NCBI GenBank assembly: GCA_041627475.1 | Contig: JBFKQZ010000046.1 | Location: 1-15,637, forward strand | Length of the DNA: 15,637 nt | From: JBFGFG01 sp041627475 | GTDB lineage: Bacteria > Actinomycetota > Nitriliruptoria > Nitriliruptorales > Nitriliruptoraceae | Direction of reading: 5' to 3' | Shown here: in pieces, positions 1 through 6,964 of the stretch | Position numbering within the stretch: the first letter of the stretch is position 1 | Layout of the letters: each line of letters begins with the position of its first letter | Program-made: the position numbers and the translations under genes | The notes under the pieces: generated by a model | What the model was told of the DNA's origin: nothing | What the model saw: the letters and a program-made list of their open reading frames with translations, nothing else | The model's database searches: none

Positions 1-97
1 CGTGACGGCTGCCACGGTCTGGGGCGAGTGACGGCTGGCGTGGCCGGTGTTCCGGCGCCGTGGGCCTCGAGGTCGTGCAGGAGGCAGGCGCGGACAG

Positions 98-123
98 GCC
101 CGACGTCGTACGTCACGTCGGGC
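98..123 (-). terminator. Hairpin at the end of the RidA-family gene (possible terminator)
   Basis: A perfect 9-bp inverted repeat (98-106 with 115-123) encloses an 8-base loop and overlaps the stop codon of the RidA-family gene at 113-115. The stem is GC-rich, but no T-run follows it on the minus strand, so it would be a weak intrinsic terminator or an mRNA 3'-end stabiliser. The 97 bases before it (1-97) contain no gene I can support. Confidence 0.35.
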
Positions 124-493
124 TGACTGCCTCGACCTCGAGCTCGACCTTCCAGGCGGGGTCGAGCAGGGCGGCGACCACGACCATCGTCGCGACCGGC
201 TCCGCCTCGCCGAAGAGTGTCGCATGGGCGCGACCGACCTCGTCCGCCTCCGCCGGGTCCGTGATGTACATCCGGGTCCGCACGACGTCGACCGCGGTGG
301 CGCCGAGTTCGGCCATCGCGTCCAGCGCGATGCGTCCGCACCGGAGCAGTTGGTCGTGGGCGGTTGCGGCGACCTCCTCGCCCAGTGGCGGCACCGGTGC
401 GGTGCCGGCGACCTCGATGCGGTCGCCGACGCGGCGTGCACGGCAGAAGCCGTAGGCAGGCTCGTACGGCGACCCTGATCGCACCCGGTCCAC
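113..493 (-). CDS. RidA/YjgF/UK114-family protein
   Basis: This 126-residue protein has the usual length and pattern of the RidA/YjgF/YER057c/UK114 superfamily, which forms trimers and often hydrolyses reactive enamine/imine intermediates. Family features are VGDRIEVAGTAP near residue 22, the helix around RCGRIALDAMAELGA (51-65), DVVRTRMYITD (69-79) and the C-terminal strand WKVELEVEAV (114-123). The arginine that binds the carboxylate in archetypal RidA (Arg105 of the E. coli protein) appears to be Ala101 here by my eye alignment, so this may belong to a subgroup without the classical deaminase activity. The start is GTG at 493, with GAGGGG about six bases upstream inside a hairpin loop. It lies 33 bases downstream of the propeller gene on the same strand and may be co-transcribed with it. 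The family call is firm; the substrate is unknown. Confidence 0.9.
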   Translation of the reverse strand: MDRVRSGSPYEPAYGFCRARRVGDRIEVAGTAPVPPLGEEVAATAHDQLLRCGRIALDAMAELGATAVDVVRTRMYITDPAEADEVGRAHATLFGEAEPVATMVVVAALLDPAWKVELEVEAVSPT

Positions 494-520
494 GCGTTGC
501 CCCCTCGACGGCGTGGACCG
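486..520 (-). promoter_or_regulatory. Hairpin enclosing the RidA-family gene's ribosome-binding site
   Basis: A perfect 10-bp inverted repeat (486-495 with 511-520) has a 15-base loop. Read on the minus strand, the loop displays the Shine-Dalgarno-like GAGGGG and the downstream arm contains the GTG start codon (493-491). Pairing would bury the start codon while leaving the ribosome-binding site exposed. It also lies 6 bases past the propeller stop codon, so it could act as a weak attenuator. No T-run follows. Confidence 0.4.
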
Positions 521-526
521 AGTGGA

Positions 527-1807
527 TCAGTCCTCGCCCTCGAACGCGCTCAGGTCCACCCGCAGGATGTCCACGCCGCGCACCGTGTCCGCGACGGCGA
601 CGAGGTCCTCACCGATCCACTCGGGGTCGTTCGCGCCGCCGGCCACGGGGACGAACCATCCGATCTCGGTGATCGCGCCGTCCTCCTCACCGATCGTGAA
701 GAACCGGGTGCCGTGCTCGGTCCACGCGACGGCGGCCACGCGGTTCTCGGAGTAGGCGGGGTGCACCTCGAACGCGAACGGGAAGCACCCGATCGTGTGC
801 GCGTTGCCGAGGCCGTCGGCGTAGATCCCGGACTCGCTGATGCGGAAGGTGTCGGCGATGGTGAGAGTGCCGTCCTCGCCGACCTGCGACATGTCGTACG
901 TCAACAGCGGGCCGGAGTTCTCGGTGCAGTCGGCCGCGAACGGCGTCTCGACGCTGACGATGCCCCAGCGGTCGTGCGTGGGCAGGAACTCGCCGTCCCC
1001 GTCCTCGCCCTGGTCGTCCTCGTCGTCGAGGTCGGTCCGCACGGGCCACTCGACGCGGCTGGCCAGGTAGGCCTCGGGGGTGAAGGGGAGGTGGGCGAAG
1101 CGCATGCCGACCTCGTCCATGCGTCCGGACGCGACCAGCACCGGGTTGGCTGGGTCCTCGCGTGCGTCGAGGACGTACAGCGGCTCGGTCCCGACGAACA
1201 CGATGCCCGGCGCCACCTCGTCGATGGCGTGGTAGGCGTTCGGCTCGACCTCGACGCCCGGGACGTCGTTCCAGTCGCCGAGCACGACGGGGTTCGCCAT
1301 GTCGGTGATGTCGAGCATCATCCCGTTCGACGAGTAGACGATCGAGCAGTCGGCGTAGACACAGGCCCAGGTGTGCTGGCGCGTGCCTGTCTCGAACTGG
1401 GTCACCTCGACGGGGTCGGTGGGGTCACGCACGTCGAACAGGTGCAGGGTGGTGTTGAGGTCGTCGTACATCAGCAGCCGCTCGCCGTCGGTGCGCGGCT
1501 CCTCGTTGAACGCGACACCCGGCAGCACGGTGGTGGACAGCAGTGTCGGCATGCCGGCGGTGAGGTTCGCCGTGTCGTAGATCGTGAGGCTGCGCGGCGT
1601 CGTCACGAAGTAGAGGTCCTCGTGGAGCGCGGCACCGAGCGCGGCGCCGGCGTCGACGGGCAGTGTGCCCACGTACTCGACGGGCCCACCGGTGAAGCCG
1701 GCCGTGGCCACGTCGACCGAGGTGGTCGGCAGCTGGACGCTGGGACCGAATGCGACGGCCGCCAGGGCGGCTGCGGCGACGGTGGCGGTCAGGACTGGGC
1801 GGCGCAT
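527..1807 (-). CDS. Secreted LVIVD-like beta-propeller protein
   Basis: This 426-residue protein begins MRRPVLTATVAAAALAAVAF, a positively charged start followed by a hydrophobic stretch typical of a Sec signal peptide. Export is therefore expected. The mature part has repeated units of the type 'xxYDTANxxxPxLLS', 'LHLFDVRDPTDPVEV', 'MMLDITDMANPVVLGDW' and 'LYVLDAREDPANPVLV', which match the LVIVD repeat pattern that folds as beta-propeller blades. An acidic insert near residues 260-275 (DLDDEDDQGEDGDGE) could bind cations. Several cysteines (for example CVYADC) could form disulfides outside the cell. ATG at 1807 is chosen because GGGGAG lies about six bases upstream and the signal peptide starts there. 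It is divergent from lysS across 120 bases. No enzymatic residues are recognisable, and its role (binding or scaffold) is unknown. Confidence 0.85.
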   Translation of the reverse strand: MRRPVLTATVAAAALAAVAFGPSVQLPTTSVDVATAGFTGGPVEYVGTLPVDAGAALGAALHEDLYFVTTPRSLTIYDTANLTAGMPTLLSTTVLPGVAFNEEPRTDGERLLMYDDLNTTLHLFDVRDPTDPVEVTQFETGTRQHTWACVYADCSIVYSSNGMMLDITDMANPVVLGDWNDVPGVEVEPNAYHAIDEVAPGIVFVGTEPLYVLDAREDPANPVLVASGRMDEVGMRFAHLPFTPEAYLASRVEWPVRTDLDDEDDQGEDGDGEFLPTHDRWGIVSVETPFAADCTENSGPLLTYDMSQVGEDGTLTIADTFRISESGIYADGLGNAHTIGCFPFAFEVHPAYSENRVAAVAWTEHGTRFFTIGEEDGAITEIGWFVPVAGGANDPEWIGEDLVAVADTVRGVDILRVDLSAFEGED

Positions 1808-1881
1808 CCGGTACTCCCCGGGACGGTTGCGTTCTGCGCGACTTCGCCCCCACGGGTCGGATTCCCTCCCGGCCCCCCCGG

Positions 1882-1887
1882 TAGCGT
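1882..1887 (+). promoter_or_regulatory. Candidate -10 element for lysS
   Basis: TAGCGT in the context GGTAGCGT fits the actinobacterial TANNNT -10 pattern and lies 40 bases before the lysS start. No convincing -35 is seen. The same hexamer type (TAGSGT) recurs before other genes in this window. Confidence 0.4.
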
Positions 1888-1927
1888 TGCTGGCCGCACA
1901 CGAGCAACGACCGACCCAGGAGTGGAC

Positions 1928-3478
1928 GTGAGCGAGGAGCCCACCACGGCTGCGGCCGACGAGCCGCAGGCGGTGGACGAGTCGTCCCGCCTCGACGAGC
2001 TGATGGGCGTGCGTCGCGACAAGGCCGCGGCGCTCCGTGACCTCGGCGTCGAGCCGTACGCGTACTCGTTCGACCCCACCCACTCCCTCGCGGCGATCGT
2101 CGCCGAGCACGGCGGGCTCGAGGCGGGCGAGGAGACCGGTGAGGTCGTCCGCGTCGCCGGTCGCGTCGTCGCGGACCGCGACATCGGCAAGCTGCGGTTC
2201 CTGGTCCTGCGCGAGGCCGGCACCGACCTCCAGCTGTTCGTGATCAAGAAGGCGCTCGACGAGGGCGCGGGTGAGATCCTGGACCAGGTCGACGTCGGTG
2301 ACTGGCTCGGGGCCGAGGGCGAGGTGCTCGCCACCCGCACCGGCGAGCTGAGCGTGAAGCCGGCCACGGTCACGATGCTGTCCAAGTCGCTCCGGCCGCT
2401 GCCGGACAAGCACGGTGGGCTGTCCGACATCGAGATGCGTTCCCGCCAGCGCGAGCTCGACCTCGTCGTGAACGAGGACAGCCGCCGCGTGTTCGAGGTG
2501 CGCCACAAGGTGCTGCGTGCGCTGCGCGACACGATGGTCGAGCGCGGCTTCGTCGAGGTCGAGACCCCCATGCTCCACCCGATCCCGGGCGGGGCGGCGG
2601 CGCGACCCTTCGTCACGCACCACAACACGCTCGACACCGACCTCTACCTGCGCATCGCCCCCGAGCTCTACCTCAAGCGGCTGCTCGTCGGCGGGTTCCC
2701 GAAGGTGTTCGAGGTCAACCGCAGCTTCCGCAACGAGGGGATGTCCACCCGGCACAACCCCGAGTTCACGATGCTGGAGTCGTACGAGGCGTACGCCGAC
2801 GTCGACGGCGTCATGGACCTCACCGAGGCCCTGTTCGTCGCTGCCGCCGAGGCCGCCACGGGCGGCACGGAGCTCTCCTACCAGGGGCGCGACGTCTCGC
2901 TGGCGACACCCTTCCGCCGGGTCACGCTGCTCGAGCTCGTCCGCGAGGCCACCGGCCGCGACGACCTCGACTGGACCACCGACCGGGCCGACGTCGTGGC
3001 GCTCTGCAAGGAGCACGACGTCGAGACCGACGACAGCTGGGGCGTCGGCAAGCTCGTCGTCGAGCTCTACGAGGCACTGGTCGAGGGGGAGCTGTGGGCA
3101 CCGACGTTCGTGCTCGAGCACCCGGTCGAGACCTCGCCGCTCGCACGCCGCCACCGTGACCCCGCCAAGCGCGACCACGTGACCGAGCGGTTCGAGCTGA
3201 TCGTCACCGGTCGCGAGATGGCCAACGCCTTCACCGAGCTGATCGACGCCGACGACCAGCGCGAGCGGTTCGAGGCGCAGGCCCGGGCCAAGGCCGCCGG
3301 GGACGCCGAGGCGATGGTCGTCGACGAGCCCTACCTCCGCGCGATGGAGCAGGGCATGCCGCCCTGCGGCGGGCTCGGTGTCGGCATCGACCGTCTCGTC
3401 ATGCTGCTGGCCGACGTCGCGAGCATCCGGGACGTGATCCTCTTCCCGACGCTGAAGCCCGAGGCCGGCGGGTCGTGA
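1928..3478 (+). CDS. lysS: Lysyl-tRNA synthetase, class II
   Basis: This 516-residue cytoplasmic enzyme charges tRNA-Lys with lysine using ATP. An N-terminal OB-fold anticodon-binding domain covers roughly residues 73-160 (VRVAGRVVADRDIGKLRFLV). The class II catalytic core follows, with motif 1 around VETPMLHPIPGG (211-222), motif 2 around FRNEGMSTRHNPEFTMLE (267-284) and motif 3 as GLGVGIDRLVMLL near residues 481-493. Length and motifs agree with bacterial LysRS. GTG at 1928 is preferred over the in-frame GTG at 1922 because AGGAG (1918-1922) lies five bases ahead of it. The reading frame stays open far upstream to 497, but that stretch is the shadow of the propeller gene. The stop overlaps the start of the GNAT gene by four bases (GTGA), so the two are probably co-transcribed and translationally coupled. 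Confidence 0.97.
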   Translation: MSEEPTTAAADEPQAVDESSRLDELMGVRRDKAAALRDLGVEPYAYSFDPTHSLAAIVAEHGGLEAGEETGEVVRVAGRVVADRDIGKLRFLVLREAGTDLQLFVIKKALDEGAGEILDQVDVGDWLGAEGEVLATRTGELSVKPATVTMLSKSLRPLPDKHGGLSDIEMRSRQRELDLVVNEDSRRVFEVRHKVLRALRDTMVERGFVEVETPMLHPIPGGAAARPFVTHHNTLDTDLYLRIAPELYLKRLLVGGFPKVFEVNRSFRNEGMSTRHNPEFTMLESYEAYADVDGVMDLTEALFVAAAEAATGGTELSYQGRDVSLATPFRRVTLLELVREATGRDDLDWTTDRADVVALCKEHDVETDDSWGVGKLVVELYEALVEGELWAPTFVLEHPVETSPLARRHRDPAKRDHVTERFELIVTGREMANAFTELIDADDQRERFEAQARAKAAGDAEAMVVDEPYLRAMEQGMPPCGGLGVGIDRLVMLLADVASIRDVILFPTLKPEAGGS

Positions 3479-3936
3479 CCCCGGACGCGCCCCCGGTGGA
3501 GGTCCGCGAGCTGCGGCCCGACGACCGGGCCGCGTGGGAGCGACTGTGGGCGGGCTACCTCGACTTCTACGGCGAGGAGGTCGACGGCGCCACGACCGAC
3601 GTCGTCTTCGGCCGGTTGACGGCGCCGACGTGGACCGCACAGGCGGCCTGGGTCGCCGAGGTGGAGGGCGAGCTCCGCGGGTTCGCCCACGTCGGGCTCC
3701 AGCCGTCGACGTGGAGCGCCGCGCTCGACGGCTACCTCGAGGACCTGTTCGTCGCACCGACCGCACGCGGCGACGGCATCGGCGGCGCGCTGCTGGAACA
3801 CGTCGTCGCTGTCGGACGGTCCGCGGGCTGGCGGAGGCTGCACTGGCTCACCGACACCGACAACGTCATCGCGCGTCGGCTCTACGACCGCGTCGGCGAG
3901 GTCCAGGACCAGGTCCGGTACGTCGTCGACCTGTGA
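3475..3936 (+). CDS. GNAT-family N-acetyltransferase
   Basis: This 153-residue single-domain protein has the GNAT fold. The N-terminal strand VEVRELRPDD (8-17) opens the domain. The acetyl-CoA-binding motif A is LFVAPTARGDGIGGALLEHV (91-110), with the pyrophosphate loop R98-G-D-G-I-G-G. The C-terminal motif B carries the tyrosine of NVIARRLYDRVG (Tyr137), which often serves as the general acid. It transfers an acetyl group from acetyl-CoA to an amine; the acceptor cannot be read from sequence. The GTG start lies inside the lysS stop region (GTGA overlap), so expression is probably tied to lysS. It converges with the ferredoxin gene, with three bases between the stop codons. Confidence 0.92.
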   Translation: MTPDAPPVEVRELRPDDRAAWERLWAGYLDFYGEEVDGATTDVVFGRLTAPTWTAQAAWVAEVEGELRGFAHVGLQPSTWSAALDGYLEDLFVAPTARGDGIGGALLEHVVAVGRSAGWRRLHWLTDTDNVIARRLYDRVGEVQDQVRYVVDL

Positions 3937-3939
3937 CGG

Positions 3940-4293
3940 TCAGGCGGCCTCGTGCTCGGTCAGCGCGTTGACGTGGAAGAGGGCGTCCTCGAGCAGGCGG
4001 CCCTCGTCGAGGTGCTCGTCGACGATGCGCTGCACGTCCTTCTTCTTCAGTGACGCGTACCAGGCGCCCTCGGGGTAGACGACGCAGACGGGTTCGGCGG
4101 TGCAGATGTCGAGGCAGTCGACCTTCGTGACGGTGACCCGGTCACGCAGCCGCGCGCCGTTGACGGCCTTGCGCAGCTGCTTGGCGCGCTTGCTGCCCTT
4201 GTCGCACTCCTTGCAGACCAGCACGTGCCGCTGCATGGTGTCGGCGCGGGCCTTGCGGACCCGCTTGGCGAGCTTGTCGTCGTCCCGTGCCAC
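3940..4293 (-). CDS. Thioredoxin-like [2Fe-2S] ferredoxin
   Basis: With the start chosen here the protein has 117 residues. It carries cysteines at 27, 30, 60, 64 and 70 in the arrangement HVLVCKECDKGSKRAK followed by VTKVDCLDICTAEPVCVVYP and EGAWY, matching the small (2Fe-2S) ferredoxins with a thioredoxin-like fold. Cys60-x3-Cys64 is the typical second ligand pair. It should be a soluble electron carrier or Fe-S protein; its partner is not shown. The frame opens at ATG 4332, but GTG 4293 is preferred: GGAG lies six bases upstream of it, and a -10 like TAGCGT (4327-4322) falls inside the longer version, which would place the transcript start after that ATG. An iron box at 4334-4352 lies just upstream, suggesting induction when iron is scarce. 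It is one of three genes or operons in the window with this site. Confidence 0.9.
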   Translation of the reverse strand: MARDDDKLAKRVRKARADTMQRHVLVCKECDKGSKRAKQLRKAVNGARLRDRVTVTKVDCLDICTAEPVCVVYPEGAWYASLKKKDVQRIVDEHLDEGRLLEDALFHVNALTEHEAA

Positions 4294-4321
4294 GAGGCGC
4301 TCCGTCCGGTGGGGACCGGGG

Positions 4322-4327
4322 ACGCTA
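4322..4327 (-). promoter_or_regulatory. Candidate -10 element for the ferredoxin gene
   Basis: On the minus strand the sequence GGGTAGCGTCC gives a TAGCGT hexamer. Transcription would start near 4315, leaving a leader of about 20 bases with GGAG before GTG 4293. The adjacent iron box covers the expected -35 region. No good -35 hexamer is visible. Confidence 0.45.
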
Positions 4328-4333
4328 CCCATG

Positions 4334-4352
4334 TGAGGTCAGCCTTACCTGT
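4334..4352. promoter_or_regulatory. DtxR/IdeR-type iron box upstream of the ferredoxin gene
   Basis: Read on the minus strand the 19-mer is ACAGGTAAGGCTGACCTCA, which matches the known DtxR/IdeR consensus TTAGGTTAGGCTAACCTAA at 14 of 19 positions. It contains the core GGTAAGGCTGACCT shared with the other two boxes in this window. It ends seven bases upstream of the candidate -10, so an iron-loaded repressor bound here would block RNA polymerase. Confidence 0.7.
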
Positions 4353-4371
4353 ATGCATGCGGTCGTCGCAC

Positions 4372-4398
4372 ATCGGAGCCGCGAAACCGGGCTCCGAT
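4372..4398 (-). terminator. Hairpin downstream of the iron-transport operon
   Basis: A perfect 9-bp inverted repeat (4372-4380 with 4390-4398) with a 9-base loop lies 17 bases past the stop codon of the last gene of the minus-strand operon. It has no T-run, so it is a GC-type terminator candidate. It would separate that operon from the ferredoxin promoter that follows it. Confidence 0.5.
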
Positions 4399-4415
4399 CC
4401 TGCCCGGATGCTGCT

Positions 4416-5882
4416 TCACGCAGTTAGGGCACCCTTAGAGTGGTCGGTCGCACTCTCGCCAACAGGGGCCACACCGCGCCAGCCCCATGTGGCAAGGCCG
4501 AGCAGCACCACGACCCAGAGGCCGTGGAGTGGCCAGGTCAGCGCGTCGATCTCCTGGAAGTCCGGGAAGGCGCGCGACCACGCCTGCACGACCGGGTTGG
4601 TCGTGGCGTAGAAGTCGACGACGAGCGTCATCCGTGCTGCGAGGACGTCGAGGACGAGCCACACCCAGCTGGTCACGCCGACCACGCCGAGGAGGGCGAA
4701 CGTCGCCACGCGGCGTGCCGACCGGTCGACCCACCACGCGACCAGCAGCACCGCGACCGGCAGCACGACCACGACCTGCCGGCCCGGGAACCACCAGCCG
4801 GCCATCGTCAGCGCGACGTACGTCGCGGTGAGCCAGCCGGCGACGAACGCGGCCGGCAGCAGCACCCGGCCCCGGCGGGCGCGACGCAGCCAGGCACCCA
4901 GCGCCGGCGGCAGCAGCAGCCACGCCGGCTGCCACGTCAGCAGCCCGAAGCGCTCCTCGGCCAGCAGGGCGGTGAGCCGCACCGTCCGGCTCGCGTAGTC
5001 GGGGGAGAACCCCATGACGCCGAGCTCGCCGCTCTCGACGAAGTGGTCGCCGCTGGCGTAGACGGTCCAGCCGGTCCAGACCGCCTGGTGGACGGCGAGG
5101 TAGACGACCCCGGCTGCTGCGAGCGCGGCGGTGAGCCACGCCAGGTCGCGCCGCCGTCCGTCACGCAGCAGGCGCAGCCCCACGGCCCCCGTGAGCACCA
5201 GGGCGACCGGCGCGTACTTCACCGCGAGCCACGGCAGGGCCACGACCGCGAGCCCCACGCCCGTGACGTCCCGGCCCCGCAGCTCGTCGCGCAGCAGCAC
5301 GGCGCACGCGGCCGTGACCACCAGCGCCGCTGGCAGCTCGGGGTAGACCTCGGCGCCGTAGGCCGCAAGCGGCACGGACGCACCGAGCGTCCCGACCACG
5401 AGGGCCGCGACCGTCGGCCGCGTGCCGAGACGACGCACGGCGGTCCACACCAGCAGGGCCGCGAGCGCGCCGGCGAGGGCCACGAGCGTCCACTGCCCGC
5501 CGCGCCAGCCGAACGCGCCGACGGCCGGCGCCAGCAGCGCCGGCAGCAGCGGGTCGTGCGGGCTGATCCGGGTGCCGTCGGGCAGCGGGCGCGTCTGCTG
5601 CGGGAGTCCGGCCTCGTGGAAGTCCCGCCACCGCTCGTCGGCGAGCTCGTCGCTGATGTCGAGGTCGCCGTCCTCGGCGAGCGAGATCGCCGTCAGCAGG
5701 TACTGCGGCTCGTCCGCGGTCGTGACCGCGCCGTAGGTCGAGCGGGCCGGGACGCCGAGGGCCGCGCCGAGCACGGCCGCCAGGGCGGCCACGGCCATCG
5801 CGACGGCCACGGCGTGCCGGGACACGGAAGTGCCCGCCGCCACGGTCGTGCCCTCGGCAGGGGGCGTCGCGGTCAAGCTCAT
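4416..5882 (-). CDS. Polytopic membrane protein, GT-C glycosyltransferase-like
   Basis: The 488-residue protein is mostly hydrophobic, with about ten to twelve predicted membrane segments by eye. After the first helix comes a large polar loop with TTADEPQYLLTAISLAEDGD (54-73) and RISPHDPLLPALLAPAVG (105-122). An acidic Asp-Glu pair in the first extracytoplasmic loop (Asp57-Glu58) followed by Tyr61 is the hallmark position of GT-C enzymes such as PMT/ArnT-like transferases, which use polyprenyl-phosphate sugars on the outer face of the membrane. The start ATG overlaps the stop of the iron ABC ATPase gene by four bases (ATGA), so it is the last gene of the iron operon and probably translationally coupled. 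That placement is odd for a sugar transferase. The membrane nature is certain; the GT-C assignment is an inference and the substrate is unknown. Confidence 0.75.
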   Translation of the reverse strand: MSLTATPPAEGTTVAAGTSVSRHAVAVAMAVAALAAVLGAALGVPARSTYGAVTTADEPQYLLTAISLAEDGDLDISDELADERWRDFHEAGLPQQTRPLPDGTRISPHDPLLPALLAPAVGAFGWRGGQWTLVALAGALAALLVWTAVRRLGTRPTVAALVVGTLGASVPLAAYGAEVYPELPAALVVTAACAVLLRDELRGRDVTGVGLAVVALPWLAVKYAPVALVLTGAVGLRLLRDGRRRDLAWLTAALAAAGVVYLAVHQAVWTGWTVYASGDHFVESGELGVMGFSPDYASRTVRLTALLAEERFGLLTWQPAWLLLPPALGAWLRRARRGRVLLPAAFVAGWLTATYVALTMAGWWFPGRQVVVVLPVAVLLVAWWVDRSARRVATFALLGVVGVTSWVWLVLDVLAARMTLVVDFYATTNPVVQAWSRAFPDFQEIDALTWPLHGLWVVVLLGLATWGWRGVAPVGESATDHSKGALTA

Positions 5883-6964
5883 GCCGGTGCGGTCGACCTG
5901 ACCGGCTCGTCGCTGCGGACCTCGCGCGGGAACGACGCGAGGCCGTGCCCGGCGTCGACGTGGACCGCCACCCGCGTGCCGAGCACGGGGGCCCGGTCGT
6001 GGTGGAGATCGGCGCGCAGGCGTTCGCCGCTGTCCAGGTCGAGCACGACCTGGACCAGGCCGCCGCGGAACTCGCGGTCGCGGACCACCGCCGCGCCCGC
6101 CGGGTCGGGGGACACCACGACCTCGTGCGGCCGGACCATGACCTCGACGGGACCCTCCAGCGCGGGGCCGGCGAGCTCGAGGTCCCCGACGACGGTGCGT
6201 GCTCGGCCGGCGGTGGCGACACCGTCGAGCAGGTCTGCCTCGCCCACGAAGCTGGCGACGAACCGCGTCGCCGGCGTGTGGAAGACGACCGGCGGCGCGT
6301 CCACCTGCTCGAGGTGGCCGTCGTGCAGGACCGCGACACGGTCACCGATCGACAGCGCCTCCTCGCGGTCGTGGGTCACGAAGACCGCCGTCGCGCCGTC
6401 CTGTCGCAGGACCCGCGCCGTCTGGCGCCGCAGGTCGCCACGGAGGTTCGGGTCGAGCGACGAGAACGGCTCGTCGAACAGGACCAGTGCCGGCCGCGGT
6501 GCGAGCGCGCGCGCCAGTGCGACGCGCTGCTGCTCGCCACCGGACAGCTCGTGCGGGTAGCGGTCGGCGAGGTGGGCGAGCTGGACGAGTTCGAGCACCT
6601 CGTGCCGGCGGGCGACGCGTTCGCGGCGGCCGAGGCCGCCCTTCCCGGAGAGTCCGAACTCGACGTTCTCGGCGACGGTCAGGTGCGGGAACAGCGCGTG
6701 GTCCTGGAAGACCACGCCGACCCGGCGCTGCTCGGGCGGGAGGAAGGTGCCGCCGGCCTCGGCGACGATCGCGCCGTCGAGCTCGATGCGGCCCGCGTCG
6801 AGCCGGGTCAGGCCGGCGATGGCCTGCAGCAGGGTGGTCTTGCCGCACCCGCTGGGGCCGACCACGGCCAGCACCTCGCCGTCGTGGACGTCGAGCGAGA
6901 GGTCGTCGACGGCGACGACGTCGCCGTAGCGACGGGTCACGCCTGCGAGACGGAGCACGGTCAC
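5879..6964 (-). CDS. Ferric iron ABC transporter, ATP-binding protein
   Basis: This 361-residue ATPase powers the permease encoded just upstream. Walker A is GPSGCGKT (36-43), the Q-loop glutamine is Gln87, the signature is LSGGEQQ (140-146), Walker B is LVLFDEP (160-166) and the switch histidine is His198 (VFVTHD). A C-terminal TOBE-type extension, from about residue 240 (SFVGEADLL) to the end, is typical of the FbpC/PotA/CysA group. The length matches FbpC-like proteins. The start is GTG 6964, sharing GTGA with the permease stop; AGGAGA lies seven bases upstream. The frame stays open back to 7918, but that is a shadow of the permease gene. Iron specificity comes from the neighbouring binding protein and the iron box, not from the ATPase itself. 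Confidence 0.93.
   Translation of the reverse strand: MTVLRLAGVTRRYGDVVAVDDLSLDVHDGEVLAVVGPSGCGKTTLLQAIAGLTRLDAGRIELDGAIVAEAGGTFLPPEQRRVGVVFQDHALFPHLTVAENVEFGLSGKGGLGRRERVARRHEVLELVQLAHLADRYPHELSGGEQQRVALARALAPRPALVLFDEPFSSLDPNLRGDLRRQTARVLRQDGATAVFVTHDREEALSIGDRVAVLHDGHLEQVDAPPVVFHTPATRFVASFVGEADLLDGVATAGRARTVVGDLELAGPALEGPVEVMVRPHEVVVSPDPAGAAVVRDREFRGGLVQVVLDLDSGERLRADLHHDRAPVLGTRVAVHVDAGHGLASFPREVRSDEPVRSTAPA

Noticed and set aside
2..39. A short direct repeat GTGACGGCTG at 2-11 and 28-37.
   Set aside because: Two copies of ten bases in GC-rich DNA at a window edge are not enough to call a repeat element.
497..1927. A long N-terminal extension of the lysS reading frame.
   Set aside because: It is the antisense shadow of the propeller gene; LysRS homology begins just after GTG 1928, which has AGGAG at the right distance.
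527..3766. A 1079-codon open frame on the minus strand that extends the propeller gene upstream across the lysS region.
   Set aside because: The part above 1807 is antisense to lysS, is rich in Arg/Gly/Pro shadow composition, and the propeller has its own signal peptide, ATG and ribosome-binding site at 1807.
4424..4438. TTAGGGCACCCTTAG, a partly palindromic stretch resembling an iron box.
   Set aside because: It encodes the last residues of the GT-C-like protein, lacks the shared core and is not near a start site for any gene it could control.
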